The notes under the pieces were generated by a model. The model worked only from the letters and a program-made list of their open reading frames with translations. It had not been told where the DNA came from and searched no databases. A DNA stretch of 64,000 nt from positions 3,799,501-3,863,500 of the forward strand of contig NZ_CP111085.1 in assembly GCF_026278345.1 (NCBI RefSeq). Direction: 5' to 3'. Below, piece by piece: positions 33,844 through 43,900 of this stretch (the first letter of the stretch is position 1; each line of letters starts with the position of its first letter). A program made the translations under genes and the position numbers. This stretch comes from Tellurirhabdus rosea. Its GTDB lineage: Bacteria > Bacteroidota > Bacteroidia > Cytophagales > Spirosomataceae.

Positions 33844-35130
33844 ATGAAAGCACTGGCACAATACATCCATACCCGGACAGCCCACGCCCAATGGCTGGAG
33901 TGGGGCAGATTGATTACCCTTACCGGCTCGGCCCAGATTGCTGTTCAGGCCATAGGGCTGATAAGCGGCATTCTGGTCATCCGGCTGCTGTCTACCGGCG
34001 AGTATGCGCTGTATACGCTGGCCAATACCATGCTGGGAACAATGACCGTACTCGCCGACGGTGGCATCTCCTCCGGGGTGATGGCCCAGGGAGGAAAGGT
34101 CTGGCAGGACCGGCAAAAACTGGGCGCGGTGATGGCAACCGGCCTGCAATTGCGCCGGACGTTCGGGGCCGTCAGTCTGGTGGTATCGGTCCCAGTCCTG
34201 TTTTATCTGCTCCACCAGCACGGAGCCGACTGGCTGACGGCCGGACTGATCGTGGCCGCCCTGATTCCCGCTTTCCTCGCCGGCCTGACCGGCGAACTGC
34301 TCAAGGTAGCGCCCAGCCTGCGCCAGGACATTCCCGTTTTGCAGAAAAACAACGTAGCCGTCAATCTGGGCCGTCTGGCGTTGCTGCTGCCGGGCTTACT
34401 GGTCTTTCCGTTTGCTTCGGTCGCCATTCTGGCGGCCGGGATTCCGCAGGTTTTTGGAAACACCCATATAAAGAAAATCTCCGAAGGCTATGCCGACTGG
34501 CGGCAGGCTTCAGACCCCGAGCTCAGAAAACAAATCCTGAAGTTTGTCCAGCGCATCCTGCCCGGATCGATTTACTACTGTTTGTCGGGTCAGATCACTA
34601 TCTGGCTCATTTCGCTGCTGGGCACGACCACGGCGGTGGCGCAGATCGGGGCGTTGGGGCGTCTGGCCGTTGTGCTGACGTTGATCAACACCGTCTTCGG
34701 GACGCTCATTGCTCCCCGTTTTGCCCGGCTGGATAATCAGAAAGGCCTTCTGGTGGGGGCATACATCAAAATTCACGTTGCGCTGGTGGCGATCTGCCTC
34801 GTTATTGTGGGCTTTGTGTGGTTATTCCAGACGCAGATATTATGGCTTTTGGGTAGCGAATACATGGGCTTGGGCCACGAACTGGTCTTAAATACAATCG
34901 GCAGTTGTATCGGCCTGATTGCCGGGATATCTTTCCGGATTTACACCAGTCGGGGCTGGGCGATTGCGCCGGTTTTGTCAATTCCAATAAATTTCCTATC
35001 CATTCTGATTGGCGTTTATGCAATAGACCTTTCGACCCTGGCAGGGGTATTATATTTTAATATCTTTATCTCAGTAGTGCAGGCCATAATCAACGGGTCT
35101 TATGGAATGATTAAAGTTCTTAAAAGTTAA
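33844..35130 (+). CDS. Wzx-like polysaccharide flippase (MOP superfamily)
   Basis: A 428-residue protein with about 12 hydrophobic segments. The N-terminal ITLTGSAQIAVQAIGLISGI and VIRLLSTGEYALYTLANTML match the start of PST/oligosaccharide flippases. It would move lipid-linked repeat units to the periplasm for polymerisation. Amino-acid conservation is low, as usual for Wzx, so the call rests on topology plus context with the Wza, Wzc and Wzy-like genes. Confidence 0.88.
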   Translation: MKALAQYIHTRTAHAQWLEWGRLITLTGSAQIAVQAIGLISGILVIRLLSTGEYALYTLANTMLGTMTVLADGGISSGVMAQGGKVWQDRQKLGAVMATGLQLRRTFGAVSLVVSVPVLFYLLHQHGADWLTAGLIVAALIPAFLAGLTGELLKVAPSLRQDIPVLQKNNVAVNLGRLALLLPGLLVFPFASVAILAAGIPQVFGNTHIKKISEGYADWRQASDPELRKQILKFVQRILPGSIYYCLSGQITIWLISLLGTTTAVAQIGALGRLAVVLTLINTVFGTLIAPRFARLDNQKGLLVGAYIKIHVALVAICLVIVGFVWLFQTQILWLLGSEYMGLGHELVLNTIGSCIGLIAGISFRIYTSRGWAIAPVLSIPINFLSILIGVYAIDLSTLAGVLYFNIFISVVQAIINGSYGMIKVLKS

Positions 35131-35165
35131 ATTAAACGACATAAAACAAAGGATAAACCACCTAT

Positions 35166-36134
35166 ATGCGTTCGGCGATCTGTACTCTTTTTGAGAGTCA
35201 TTACCATTATGGACTGGCGGTTTTGGTCAATTCCCTTTGCCAGCAGGGCTATTCAGGACCTGTCTATGCAGGGTATCGGGGCAACCTTCCATTCTGGGCT
35301 TCTTCGGCAAAAAGCAACCTGTCTCTTGGCTGGAAAGGAGCTGTAACGCTGTCCGTGACGCAGGATATTGAGATTCATTTTATACCCTTAACGACGGATT
35401 ATCACCTGACCAATTACAAGCCGGATTTTCTGCTGGAAGTCTGGGACGGCCCGGCCCGGGAAGCCGCCTCTATGTATTATTTTGACCCCGATATAACCGT
35501 TTGCGAGAAGTGGAATCTGTTTGAACACTGGACCGAATGCGGCATCGCTTTGTGCGAGGACATCAATTCGCCGATGGCGGCTTATCATCCCCGGCGAGTG
35601 GCCTGGAGAAGTTACTTTTCTAGAGAGAATATTCGGTTAACATTTAAGGAAGCTACCTATGCCAACGGCGGTTTTGTAGGAGTTAGCAGGGACAACAAAG
35701 CCTTTTTAGAATTATGGAAACAAATTCAGGAAAAGATGGGTCCCGCCATCGGTGGATTAAGCCGCTCTTCCCTCACCGGACCCGCGTTGCCGGAAGAAGC
35801 AACCAGCTATTTTGCTCCTTTTCCAAAAACCGATCAGGATGCGCTTAATGCGGCGATCGAAGCCTGGGAAGGACAAGTAAGTTTTGTCGGCAAAGAAGGC
35901 ATGGGATTTTGCCATGGCGCGATCATGATGGCCCACGCGATCGGGTCGCCGAAGCCCTGGGAAAAAAACTTTATACTGAATGCATTGAAAGGTTTTAAAC
36001 TTTCGGTAGCGGACCGCAACTTCTGGCAATATACCGGGCGGCCAATCAGCACACATAGTCCGGTTACAATTAAGGTGAAAAATATGAGCTTGATTGCTTC
36101 TCTTTTCCTGAACCGTTTTTATGTGAAGAGTTAG
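35166..36134 (+). CDS. Putative GT8-like glycosyltransferase
   Basis: A 322-residue cytosolic protein with the layout of GT-A retaining glycosyltransferases. MRSAICTLFESHYHYGLAVL is the first strand and helix. MYYFDPDITVCEKW (about 104-117) holds a DxD-type metal motif. YANGGFVGVSRDNKAFLELW and the C-terminal CHGAIMMAHAIGSPKPWEKN resemble the HxxGxxKPW ending of GT8. It is divergent and no exact subfamily was recognised. It is AT-richer than the next genes, which suggests a separate origin. Confidence 0.75.
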   Translation: MRSAICTLFESHYHYGLAVLVNSLCQQGYSGPVYAGYRGNLPFWASSAKSNLSLGWKGAVTLSVTQDIEIHFIPLTTDYHLTNYKPDFLLEVWDGPAREAASMYYFDPDITVCEKWNLFEHWTECGIALCEDINSPMAAYHPRRVAWRSYFSRENIRLTFKEATYANGGFVGVSRDNKAFLELWKQIQEKMGPAIGGLSRSSLTGPALPEEATSYFAPFPKTDQDALNAAIEAWEGQVSFVGKEGMGFCHGAIMMAHAIGSPKPWEKNFILNALKGFKLSVADRNFWQYTGRPISTHSPVTIKVKNMSLIASLFLNRFYVKS

Positions 36135-36169
36135 ATTCAGAATTCGATTTAAAGTAAAAAGCGTAGGCG

Positions 36170-37297
36170 ATGAGGATTGTTTTTCTCTGTGGATCAATGG
36201 AGCCCGGGCGCGATGGCGTCGGCGATTATACACGCAGGCTGGCCGGAGAACTGGCCCGGCAAGGTCATGCCGTGGCCTGCGTGGCGCTGAACGACCTGTT
36301 TGTGACGTCCGAGTTTGACGGCAGGCAATACAGTGAAGGCGTACTGGTTCCTACGCTGCGACTGCCTACCGGCCTGTCGGAGTCGGCGCGGTTTGAGCAC
36401 GCCCGCCATTGGATCGCCCGCTTTACTCCGGATTGGATCAGCCTGCAGTTTGTGCCTTTTTCGTTTCACCCCAAAGGCTTGCCCCTGGGCCTTCCGTACC
36501 GGCTGGCAAGCCTCGGCAAGGGGTGCAAGTGGCACGTGATGCTGCATGAACTGTGGGTCGGCATGGATACGGATGCGCCCCTGAAACATATCTGGTGGGG
36601 TGGCGCCCAGCGGTTTATCATCAAATCGTTGCTGAGCCGGCTAAAACCCTCGGTCGTGCACACGCAGAGCCACCTGTATCTGGCGTACCTGGCAGAACTG
36701 GGCGTGCAGGCCGAACACCTCCCGCTGTTCTCGAATATCCCGCTGCTTTCGACGCCCCTGCCGGAAACCGGCGAGCGGGCAGACGGTACACCGACGGACA
36801 CACTCGTGCTGTTTGGCGGAATCCATCCTGGTGCGCCGGTGGAGGACCTGGCGGCAGAGGCGGCCCACTACTCCCGCAGCCAGGCGATCCGGGTAAAGCT
36901 GATGATCGTCGGACGCTGTGGGACGGAACAGGAACGCTGGGCCGCTGTCTGGAGAGCGCACAAACTGCCCGTCGAAATTGCCGGTGAGCAATCCGCGGAA
37001 CAGATCTCGGCCATCCTGAGGCGGGCTTCGCTGGGGATTGCCACCACGCCGATGGCGCTGATCGAAAAAAGCGGGGCGGTGTCCGCCATGCGCGCGCACG
37101 GCCTGACGGTGCTCTGTGTCGCCCGTCGCTGGCACCCCCGGGGGGGCTTGCAGGTGCAGGCTCCGTCCGGCGTCATTGAGTACCGCAAAGGCAGTCTGAC
37201 GGCCTGCCTCGATTCGGGGCTGGTGCAGCAGGGCGCTGATAATCAGAGTGATGTTGTTTCTGCTCAATTGAGTAACAGACTTTTAAGGGTGGTGTAA
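36170..37297 (+). CDS. Family 4 glycosyltransferase
   Basis: A 375-residue GT-B glycosyltransferase. The N-terminus [20 protein letters not shown] has the glycine-rich loop for donor or acceptor entry. The C-terminal domain starts near [20 protein letters not shown] (about 210), and the donor site region is [20 protein letters not shown]. The classical EX7E motif is degenerate ([14 protein letters not shown]), as in several polysaccharide locus members. Two nt separate its stop from the next start, so it is co-translated with the acetyltransferase. Confidence 0.85.
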   Translation: MRIVFLCGSMEPGRDGVGDYTRRLAGELARQGHAVACVALNDLFVTSEFDGRQYSEGVLVPTLRLPTGLSESARFEHARHWIARFTPDWISLQFVPFSFHPKGLPLGLPYRLASLGKGCKWHVMLHELWVGMDTDAPLKHIWWGGAQRFIIKSLLSRLKPSVVHTQSHLYLAYLAELGVQAEHLPLFSNIPLLSTPLPETGERADGTPTDTLVLFGGIHPGAPVEDLAAEAAHYSRSQAIRVKLMIVGRCGTEQERWAAVWRAHKLPVEIAGEQSAEQISAILRRASLGIATTPMALIEKSGAVSAMRAHGLTVLCVARRWHPRGGLQVQAPSGVIEYRKGSLTACLDSGLVQQGADNQSDVVSAQLSNRLLRVV

Positions 37298-37299
37298 CT

Positions 37300-37893
37300 A
37301 TGGCGAGCCTTCGTTATTTGTGGGCGCACCGGGCCCGCTTTCCGATCAGTTCGGCTCGCTTTTACCGGGCCTGGGGGAAACGGGTGTTTTCGCTGCCGGA
37401 ACTGGTGAGCCGGAATCGACAGCGGTCGGCTCTGGCCCGAAAAGGGGCATCCATTGCCGAGACGGCCGAGATCGGCCAGGCGGACATTCAGGGCCGGTTC
37501 GATCTGCTGAGCATCGGTGCCAATTCGTTTCTGGGTCGGGTCACAATCGCCCTGCACGGGAAAGTACAGATTGGGGAACACGTTTGTGTCAACGACGGTG
37601 TCGAAATTCTGACGGCTTCGCACGACGTAACGGACCCGGAATGGAAGCACGTGGTGGCAGAGATTACGATTGAGGATTACGCCTGGATTGGCACCGGGGC
37701 CATGCTGCTGCCGGGGGTGCGCATCGGCCGGGGGGCCGTGGTGGGCGCGCGGGCCGTGGTGAGCAAATCGGTGCCGCCGGGCGCGATCGTGGTCGGCAAT
37801 CCGGCCCGGCCCGTTCCGAAGTCGCGTTGTGAGGAATTTAGCTATAATCCCTGTGAATTTTTAGCCGCAAACCGGGCCTGGCTGCTCGGATAA
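37300..37893 (+). CDS. Hexapeptide-repeat O-acetyltransferase
   Basis: A 197-residue left-handed beta-helix acyltransferase (NodL/LacA/CysE-like) that likely O-acetylates the repeat unit from acetyl-CoA. Hexapeptide rungs are visible from about 50 ([12 protein letters not shown]) to 165 ([20 protein letters not shown]). The catalytic-site His lies in [13 protein letters not shown] (about 107-119). The ending [12 protein letters not shown] is diagnostic. It starts 2 nt after the preceding glycosyltransferase. Confidence 0.9.
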   Translation: MASLRYLWAHRARFPISSARFYRAWGKRVFSLPELVSRNRQRSALARKGASIAETAEIGQADIQGRFDLLSIGANSFLGRVTIALHGKVQIGEHVCVNDGVEILTASHDVTDPEWKHVVAEITIEDYAWIGTGAMLLPGVRIGRGAVVGARAVVSKSVPPGAIVVGNPARPVPKSRCEEFSYNPCEFLAANRAWLLG

Positions 37894-37903
37894 GCCCTGA
37901 CTG

Positions 37904-39163
37904 ATGAAGATACTGATATCCCATCTTACCGGAAACGCCAATGTGAAAGCCGCCGCTTCCGGCCTGCTTCGGGCCGATATGCTGGGTGGGTTTTACGTGT
38001 CGATGGCTACGTTTCCGGATAGTCTTTCCGGTCGGCTGGCGGAGCTTAAACCGCTGGCCGAATTGCGGCGCCGCAGTTTTCACCCGGCCTTCAAACCGTT
38101 CGTGCGCACCTGGCCGTGGTTCGAACTCGGCCGTATTCTGGCGCTCAAATCCGGACTTTACCAGCGAACCCAGAACCCGTTCGACATCGACCGGGTCGTT
38201 CAGAATTTCGACCGCCACGTGGCTGCCCGCCTGAGCGCCGAAGCCAGCAAAGGAATCAACGCCGTCTACGGTTACGAGGATACCATCGGCTTCTCGTTTC
38301 GGGAAGCCAAACGGCTGGGGATGACCTGTCTGTATGACCTGCCTATCGGTTACTGGCGGGCGGCCCATCAGGTTTTCGAAGCTGAAAAAGAACGGTGGCC
38401 GGCATGGGCTCCAACCTTGACTGGCCTTGCTGACCCCGCCGAAAAACTCGCCCGCAAGGACGAAGAGCTCAGGATGGCCGATCAGATTTTTGTGGCCAGC
38501 AGTTTCACGGCCCGAACGCTGGAAGCTTTTCCCGGTACACTCGCGCCGGTGGAGGTGATTCCCTACGGTTTTCCGCCGGTAAATACGGCCAAACCGGAAG
38601 GGCACCGGCCAGGCACCGGACGTCCGTTACAACTCCTCTTTGTGGGTAGTTTGTCGCAGCGCAAAGGAATCGCCAATCTTTTTGAGGCCGTGGAAAAGAT
38701 CGGGCCGCGGCATGTCGAACTGACGCTGGTGGGCCAGAAAACCACGTCGGACTGTCCCGCGCTGGAAGCGGCCCTGGAGCGGCACCGCTGGTTTCCCTCC
38801 ATGCCCCATGCCGACATTCTGACCCTGATGCGACAAAGCGACGTGCTGGTGTTCCCCTCCCTTTTCGAAGGATTTGGGCTTGTGATAACCGAAGCAATGT
38901 CGCAGGGAACACCGGTCATCACCACCGACCGCACCATTGGTCCGGATGTGATCCGGCACGGAGAAAACGGCTGGCTGATCCAGGCCGGAGCCACCGAAGC
39001 CCTGATTGAAGCCATTGAAGAGCTTCTGATCAAACCGGAAAGCATGGCGGAGGCCGGACGGGAGGCCATCCTGACGGCGGCGGCCCGGCCGTGGGAAAGA
39101 TACGGGCAGGAACTGGCGGCGGCCATCCAGACTATGTGGGCCGCGGAAACGAAACGTTGTTGA
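37904..39163 (+). CDS. Family 4 glycosyltransferase
   Basis: A 419-residue GT-B enzyme. The N-terminal domain (MKILISHLTGNANVKAAASG) lacks an obvious glycine loop but has YDLPIGYWRAAHQVFEAEK, typical of a subset of cyanobacterial and Bacteroidota GT4 proteins. The C-terminal donor domain has LLFVGSLSQRKGIANLFEAV and the EX7E site as FPSLFEGFGLVITEAMSQG. It should add one sugar to the undecaprenyl-linked unit. It is tightly packed between neighbours. Confidence 0.92.
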   Translation: MKILISHLTGNANVKAAASGLLRADMLGGFYVSMATFPDSLSGRLAELKPLAELRRRSFHPAFKPFVRTWPWFELGRILALKSGLYQRTQNPFDIDRVVQNFDRHVAARLSAEASKGINAVYGYEDTIGFSFREAKRLGMTCLYDLPIGYWRAAHQVFEAEKERWPAWAPTLTGLADPAEKLARKDEELRMADQIFVASSFTARTLEAFPGTLAPVEVIPYGFPPVNTAKPEGHRPGTGRPLQLLFVGSLSQRKGIANLFEAVEKIGPRHVELTLVGQKTTSDCPALEAALERHRWFPSMPHADILTLMRQSDVLVFPSLFEGFGLVITEAMSQGTPVITTDRTIGPDVIRHGENGWLIQAGATEALIEAIEELLIKPESMAEAGREAILTAAARPWERYGQELAAAIQTMWAAETKRC

Positions 39164-39173
39164 AGACCAAACC

Positions 39174-40349
39174 ATGCAGACTTCCAAAGACATCATTTTC
39201 ATCAACTCGCACCCGATTCAGTACTTCGCTCCGATGTACAAGTATCTGAACGAAGAAGGAATCCGTACCAAAGTCTGGTACTGCTCCGATTTCTCGATCC
39301 GGGGCGTTCAGGACCGGGAGTTTGGCGTGAAGGTTAAGTGGGACATCCCGCTTCTGGAAGGATATGAGTACCGTTTTTTCAGGAATTACTCCCCGAAAAA
39401 GTCAGAACTGGGCAGCTTCTGGGGGCTGATCAATCTGGGAATACTCTGGAATCTGTTTACGGCACCCCGTTCGGTTATTGTCGTTCATGGCTGGAATTAC
39501 TTCACGCATTTTTTCGTCCTGCTGCTCGGCAAACTGAGAGGCCATACCGTCTGTCTCCGCTGTGAAATGCCATTCAGTCAGGAATTGCTGAAAAAGGGGC
39601 TCAAACAGCGAATAAAGCAGGCTGGTCTCAAATATATTCTCTTTCCGAGAGTCGATTTTTTCCTTTACATCGGCACCCAGAACCGTATGTTTTACGAAAG
39701 TTATGGCATTGCTCCGGGCCAGTTAATTTTCTGCCCTTATTCAGTCGATAACCGGCGATTCCGGAATGAATTTGAAAAATTAAAGGGAGACAAAACTTTA
39801 ATTAAATCGAAAATAGGTGTTCCGGCCGACGGAAAAATTATCCTGTATTCGGGGAAATATGTAAGCAAAAAACGTCCGCTGGATGTCATCGAAGCCTTCA
39901 GCCGTTTGTCGCTGCCGAGTACCTGGCTGATTATGGTAGGAGAGGGCGAATTACGACCGGAAATGGAGCGAATGATTAAAGAGAATGGGCTTAAAAACGT
40001 CGTTCTGACTGGCTTTATCAACCAGTCTGCTATTTCGGAATATTATTCGATCAGTGATGTCTTCGTCATGTCTTCGGAAGCCGGCGAAACCTGGGGTTTG
40101 TCCGTAAACGAAGCCATGAGTTTTGGCCTTCCCGTTATCGTTTCGGACCTGACAGGGTGTTCGTCTGATCTCGTTCAGAACGGACAAAATGGATATATCT
40201 TCCGGACCGGTGATGTAAATGATCTAAAAGATAAGCTGGAACAGGTGCTGCTTAATCAACGCTCTTTTCACCGGGAAATCAGTCGCGAACTTATTGAAAA
40301 ATATAGCTATCAATCGGTTGCCGCCAACATTCAGCTGGCCGCCGTTTGA
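39174..40349 (+). CDS. Family 4 glycosyltransferase
   Basis: A 391-residue GT-B enzyme. The start KDIIFINSHPIQYFAPMYKY is typical of sugar transferases acting on polysaccharide primers. Later motifs are IILYSGKYVSKKRPLDVIEA and SSEAGETWGLSVNEAMSFGL (EX7E type). The second half is clearly more AT-rich than the upstream genes. It sits 10 nt after the previous gene. Confidence 0.92.
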   Translation: MQTSKDIIFINSHPIQYFAPMYKYLNEEGIRTKVWYCSDFSIRGVQDREFGVKVKWDIPLLEGYEYRFFRNYSPKKSELGSFWGLINLGILWNLFTAPRSVIVVHGWNYFTHFFVLLLGKLRGHTVCLRCEMPFSQELLKKGLKQRIKQAGLKYILFPRVDFFLYIGTQNRMFYESYGIAPGQLIFCPYSVDNRRFRNEFEKLKGDKTLIKSKIGVPADGKIILYSGKYVSKKRPLDVIEAFSRLSLPSTWLIMVGEGELRPEMERMIKENGLKNVVLTGFINQSAISEYYSISDVFVMSSEAGETWGLSVNEAMSFGLPVIVSDLTGCSSDLVQNGQNGYIFRTGDVNDLKDKLEQVLLNQRSFHREISRELIEKYSYQSVAANIQLAAV

Positions 40350-40366
40350 TTTTAACGAGTTTAGTT

Positions 40367-41665
40367 ATGGTCGGGAGTTTACCCATAAACGGAGACTATT
40401 CACTGCTCAGAAATCAACTGCTTCTTAAGCGAGGCATCTGGGTGTATCTTCTGTTGCTCATTTTTGAAGGGGCGCTGCGGAAGTGGGTATTGCCTTTTCT
40501 GGCTACTCCGCTCCTGATTGTGCGGGACCCGGTGGCGCTGTGGCTCCTGCTGGCCGCCTGGAAGTTCGGCTTTTTCAGGTGGAACGGCTACTCGGCCGCC
40601 ATGATTGTCCTTAGCCTGATTGGAATTGTAACGGCGGTTCTGATCGGCCACGGCAACCTTTACGTCGCCCTCTACGGAGCCCGGCTCTACATCCTTCATT
40701 TTCCGGTGATGTTTGTCATCGGTACGATTTTGAACTATGAGGATGTCGTGCAAATCGGCCGCACGATTCTTAAAATCGCTATTCCTATGGCTATTCTGAT
40801 CGCCCTGCAATTTTATAGTCCGCAGTCGGCGTGGGTGAACCGGGGCATCGGCGGAAATATGGAAGGGGGCGGTTTTTCTGGCGCACTGGGGTATTTTCGC
40901 CCGCCCGGAACGTTCTCGTTCACGAATGGAAATACGTTGTTTTTCAGTCTGGTGGCGCCGTTCGTTTTTTATTTCTGGCTGAATGCAAAAGAAATAAACA
41001 GACTGATTTTAATTCTTGCCACGATTGCCCTTCTCGCCGCCATCCCGCTGTCGATCAGCCGCACCTTGTTTTTCAGTGTTACTATTACCGCGCTTTTTTC
41101 CGTGTTTACGGCCGTTACCCGGCCCCAAAATGCCGGGAAACTAATGCTGGCCTTTGTACTGGTACTGGCGGTCTTTTTTATGCTTTCCCAGATCAGCGCG
41201 ATTGATACGGCCCTAAACGTATTTACGCATCGATTCGAAGGGGCTAATAAAGCGGAAGGCGGTTTAGAAGGGGTGGTGGGCGACCGTTATTTTGGTGCCA
41301 TGATTTATGCCATTTCAGGCAGTTATAATATTCCTTTTTTCGGGTTTGGATTAGGGGCAGGGACCAGCGTAGGGGCCATGCTGGTTTTGGGCACAGCCGG
41401 ACTTCAGTTTGGCGAAGACGAGTGGACACGCATTACCGGCGAAATGGGATTCCTGATAGGTATTCTCGTTATTCTAACCCGATTGCTATTTACCCTTAAT
41501 CTTTTGACGGACAGTTTTCGACGGATGAAATCGGGCCGGTTACTTCCGTGGATGCTCGTCAGCTTTTGTGTATTAAATATACCACAGGGTCAATGGGCTC
41601 AACCGACTTCATTAGGCTTTAGTGTGCTCGCTGGTGGTCTGGTGTTGGCTGCTTTAAAAAAGTAA
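40367..41665 (+). CDS. Wzy-like O-antigen/polysaccharide polymerase
   Basis: A 432-residue protein with about ten to twelve hydrophobic segments. IFEGALRKWVLPFLATPLLI and VRDPVALWLLLAAWKF identify a family of O-antigen ligase/polymerase-like proteins common in cyanobacterial and Bacteroidota polysaccharide loci. A long periplasmic loop with GALGYFRPPGTFSFTNGNTL follows, then SISRTLFFS. It is the best polymerase candidate for the Wzx/Wzy pathway. ATG 40367 is chosen over a TTG that overlaps the upstream stop. Confidence 0.88.
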   Translation: MVGSLPINGDYSLLRNQLLLKRGIWVYLLLLIFEGALRKWVLPFLATPLLIVRDPVALWLLLAAWKFGFFRWNGYSAAMIVLSLIGIVTAVLIGHGNLYVALYGARLYILHFPVMFVIGTILNYEDVVQIGRTILKIAIPMAILIALQFYSPQSAWVNRGIGGNMEGGGFSGALGYFRPPGTFSFTNGNTLFFSLVAPFVFYFWLNAKEINRLILILATIALLAAIPLSISRTLFFSVTITALFSVFTAVTRPQNAGKLMLAFVLVLAVFFMLSQISAIDTALNVFTHRFEGANKAEGGLEGVVGDRYFGAMIYAISGSYNIPFFGFGLGAGTSVGAMLVLGTAGLQFGEDEWTRITGEMGFLIGILVILTRLLFTLNLLTDSFRRMKSGRLLPWMLVSFCVLNIPQGQWAQPTSLGFSVLAGGLVLAALKK

Positions 41666-41698
41666 TAATCAAACGCATTTAAGATCAATACTCTCGAC

Positions 41699-42592
41699 AT
41701 GAATATAGCCTTATGTATCAATCGTCTTGCTCTCCTTGGGTTAGGCGTTACAGTATCTTCGCTGCTTGATAATTGCTCTGATTCAAATAAGCTGCATTTG
41801 TGGTTTTTGTGCTCTGATTTAAAAGCAAAGGATAAGGCGCATATTCAATGGCTTCTGAATGCAAAAAGCTTTAAAGGAAAATATACCTTTGTTGATTTTG
41901 ATTCGTTTAAAACGTTCGGTCGTTATCGATCTCTGCATGGTGACTGGACTCCGTATGGAAGATTACTTTTGCCAGATATTATAAAAACGGGTAGAGTTTT
42001 GTATCTGGATGCAGATTTAGTTGTGGAAGCTGATGTTTTTACCGTTAGTGAGTTCAATTTCAGTGGAAGTCCTATAGCAGCAGTGGAAGACGGAACATTG
42101 AAAACTGCTTTGGAAAAAGATTTTTTCATAAAAAAGCTCGGTTTACCACCAGCTCTTAGCACCTTTAATTCTGGCGTCATCTTTATTGATATCGACGAAT
42201 GGCATAAACAGGATATCAAATCGCAATGGGCCGCCATCGCGGAACAACACGGTAACGAGCTTTTGTCCTGCGATCAGGCTTTATTAAACGTCATTTTTGC
42301 GGGTAAATTCGCGAAGCTTCCCCGCTCATTTAATTGCCCGTGGTATCCCGAAAAGGCCAGACCTGCCTTTGGAAACCGGATGATTCTTCACTTTGTCGGT
42401 TCACCCAAGCCGTGGGATTTGTTTGGCTCTTTGATTCACAACGGCTATCCGGCCTGGCAGAAGTATCTGCACCCCGAATGGATGCGGGCAATCGGGCGAT
42501 TTTCCTACCGCGAATTTCATCGAACCTGGAGTATCAGGCGGTCTTATATGCGGGTCATCTCCAACAAGATGCAGCGTAGCGCGCCATCATGA
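41699..42592 (+). CDS. Family 8 glycosyltransferase
   Basis: A 297-residue retaining GT-A transferase (LgtC/GT8 type). VLYLDADLVVEADV carries the DxD metal site (about 102-115). STFNSGVIFIDIDEW, LLSCDQALLNVIF and the C-terminal MILHFVGSPKPWD are the conserved acceptor and donor elements. It is strongly AT-rich relative to the genes on each side, suggesting recent acquisition. It probably adds a galactose- or glucose-type residue. Confidence 0.93.
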   Translation: MNIALCINRLALLGLGVTVSSLLDNCSDSNKLHLWFLCSDLKAKDKAHIQWLLNAKSFKGKYTFVDFDSFKTFGRYRSLHGDWTPYGRLLLPDIIKTGRVLYLDADLVVEADVFTVSEFNFSGSPIAAVEDGTLKTALEKDFFIKKLGLPPALSTFNSGVIFIDIDEWHKQDIKSQWAAIAEQHGNELLSCDQALLNVIFAGKFAKLPRSFNCPWYPEKARPAFGNRMILHFVGSPKPWDLFGSLIHNGYPAWQKYLHPEWMRAIGRFSYREFHRTWSIRRSYMRVISNKMQRSAPS

Positions 42593-42646
42593 GGGGTGAG
42601 CCTACCGAACTAATCAAGTCTGGAACCATTCCTAACTGACGCGGCT

Positions 42647-43900
42647 GTGAACATTGTCTTTTTTACCCATCCCGACTTTCTGAAGCATCAAAGTATGCCT
42701 CGTTTTGCGCGCCTGCTGGCGGAAGGTATGCAGCAGCGGGGGCATACGGTAACGTGCTGGTCGCCCGAGGCTTTTTTCCTGAACGCAGCGAAGGGGCCAG
42801 CAGCGCAGAAGTGGCTGGGTTATCTCGACCAGTACGTTCGGTTTCCGCTTCAGGTGCGCCGCCGGCTGAAGCAGTGCCCCGACGATACGCTGTTTGTCTT
42901 TACGGACCACGCGCTCGGTCCCTGGGTGCCGCTGGTCGCCGACCGTCCGCACGTGATTCACTGCCACGACTTTATGGCCCAGCGGTCGGCCAGGGGCGAG
43001 ATGGCCGAAAACCCAACGGCTCTGTCCGGACGGCTGTACCAGGGCTTTATTCGCCGGGGCTACCGGGCCGGAAAAAATTTTATCTCCGTTTCGGAGGTGA
43101 CACGGACTGACTTGCACCGGTTCCTCAGCGCCCGGCCGGCCCTTTCCCGGGTGGTGTACAACGGGCTGAATCAACCCTTTGTGCCGACCGATGCGGTGAT
43201 GGCAAGGCAGCACCTGGGCAGTCGCCTCGGCCTCGACCTGACGGACGGGTATGTACTGCATGTAGGCGGCAATCAATGGTACAAGAACCGGCGGGGAGTC
43301 GTGGAAATCTACAACGCATGGCGTACCCGCAGTTCGCAGCGGCTGCCTCTGCTGATGATCGGCACCGCCCCGACGACAGAACTGCTGGAAGTGCAGGAGC
43401 AATCCCGGTTTGGCGACGATATTGTCTGGCTGAACGAACCCGAGGATGAGGCGGTCCGGCTGGCTTATGCGGGGGCCGCGGTTTTCCTGTTCCCGTCCCT
43501 GCTGGAAGGGTTCGGCTGGCCGGTCGCGGAGGCGATGGCCGCCGGATGTCCGGTCATCACGACCAACGTGGCGCCGCTGACGGAAGTCGCCGGCGAAGCC
43601 GCTTTTCTGATTCCGGTGCGTCCGAAACAGCAGGCGCAGGTGCCGGACTGGGCTGCCGACGCCGCGGTGGTGCTTGAGCAGGTCCTCGGACTGTCGTCCT
43701 GGCAGCGCGGGCAGGTAGTGGCCGCCGGTTTCGCCAACGCCGCCCGTTTTGACCCGTCCCATATGCTCGACCAGATTGAAGCTATTTATCAAGCGATTTT
43801 TCAGGAGAAAAAAAACTATGAACATACTCCAGGTCATCAGCAGCATGAATCCGAAGGTCGGCGGCCCCTGCCAGGGCATCCGGAACTACATGTCCGTTAA
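42647..43900 (+). CDS. Family 4 glycosyltransferase with a C-terminal tail overlapping the next gene
   Basis: A 417-residue GT-B enzyme starting at a GTG codon. HVGGNQWYKNRRGVVEIYNA opens the donor domain, and FPSLLEGFGWPVAEAMAAGC is the EX7E motif. The protein family normally ends near IEAIYQAIFQ. Here the frame continues 83 nt into the next gene, adding a low-complexity polar tail (QEKKNYEHTPGHQQHESEGR). The tail is probably a by-product of a lost stop codon and could couple translation of the two genes. Confidence 0.88.
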   Translation: MNIVFFTHPDFLKHQSMPRFARLLAEGMQQRGHTVTCWSPEAFFLNAAKGPAAQKWLGYLDQYVRFPLQVRRRLKQCPDDTLFVFTDHALGPWVPLVADRPHVIHCHDFMAQRSARGEMAENPTALSGRLYQGFIRRGYRAGKNFISVSEVTRTDLHRFLSARPALSRVVYNGLNQPFVPTDAVMARQHLGSRLGLDLTDGYVLHVGGNQWYKNRRGVVEIYNAWRTRSSQRLPLLMIGTAPTTELLEVQEQSRFGDDIVWLNEPEDEAVRLAYAGAAVFLFPSLLEGFGWPVAEAMAAGCPVITTNVAPLTEVAGEAAFLIPVRPKQQAQVPDWAADAAVVLEQVLGLSSWQRGQVVAAGFANAARFDPSHMLDQIEAIYQAIFQEKKNYEHTPGHQQHESEGRRPLPGHPELHVR

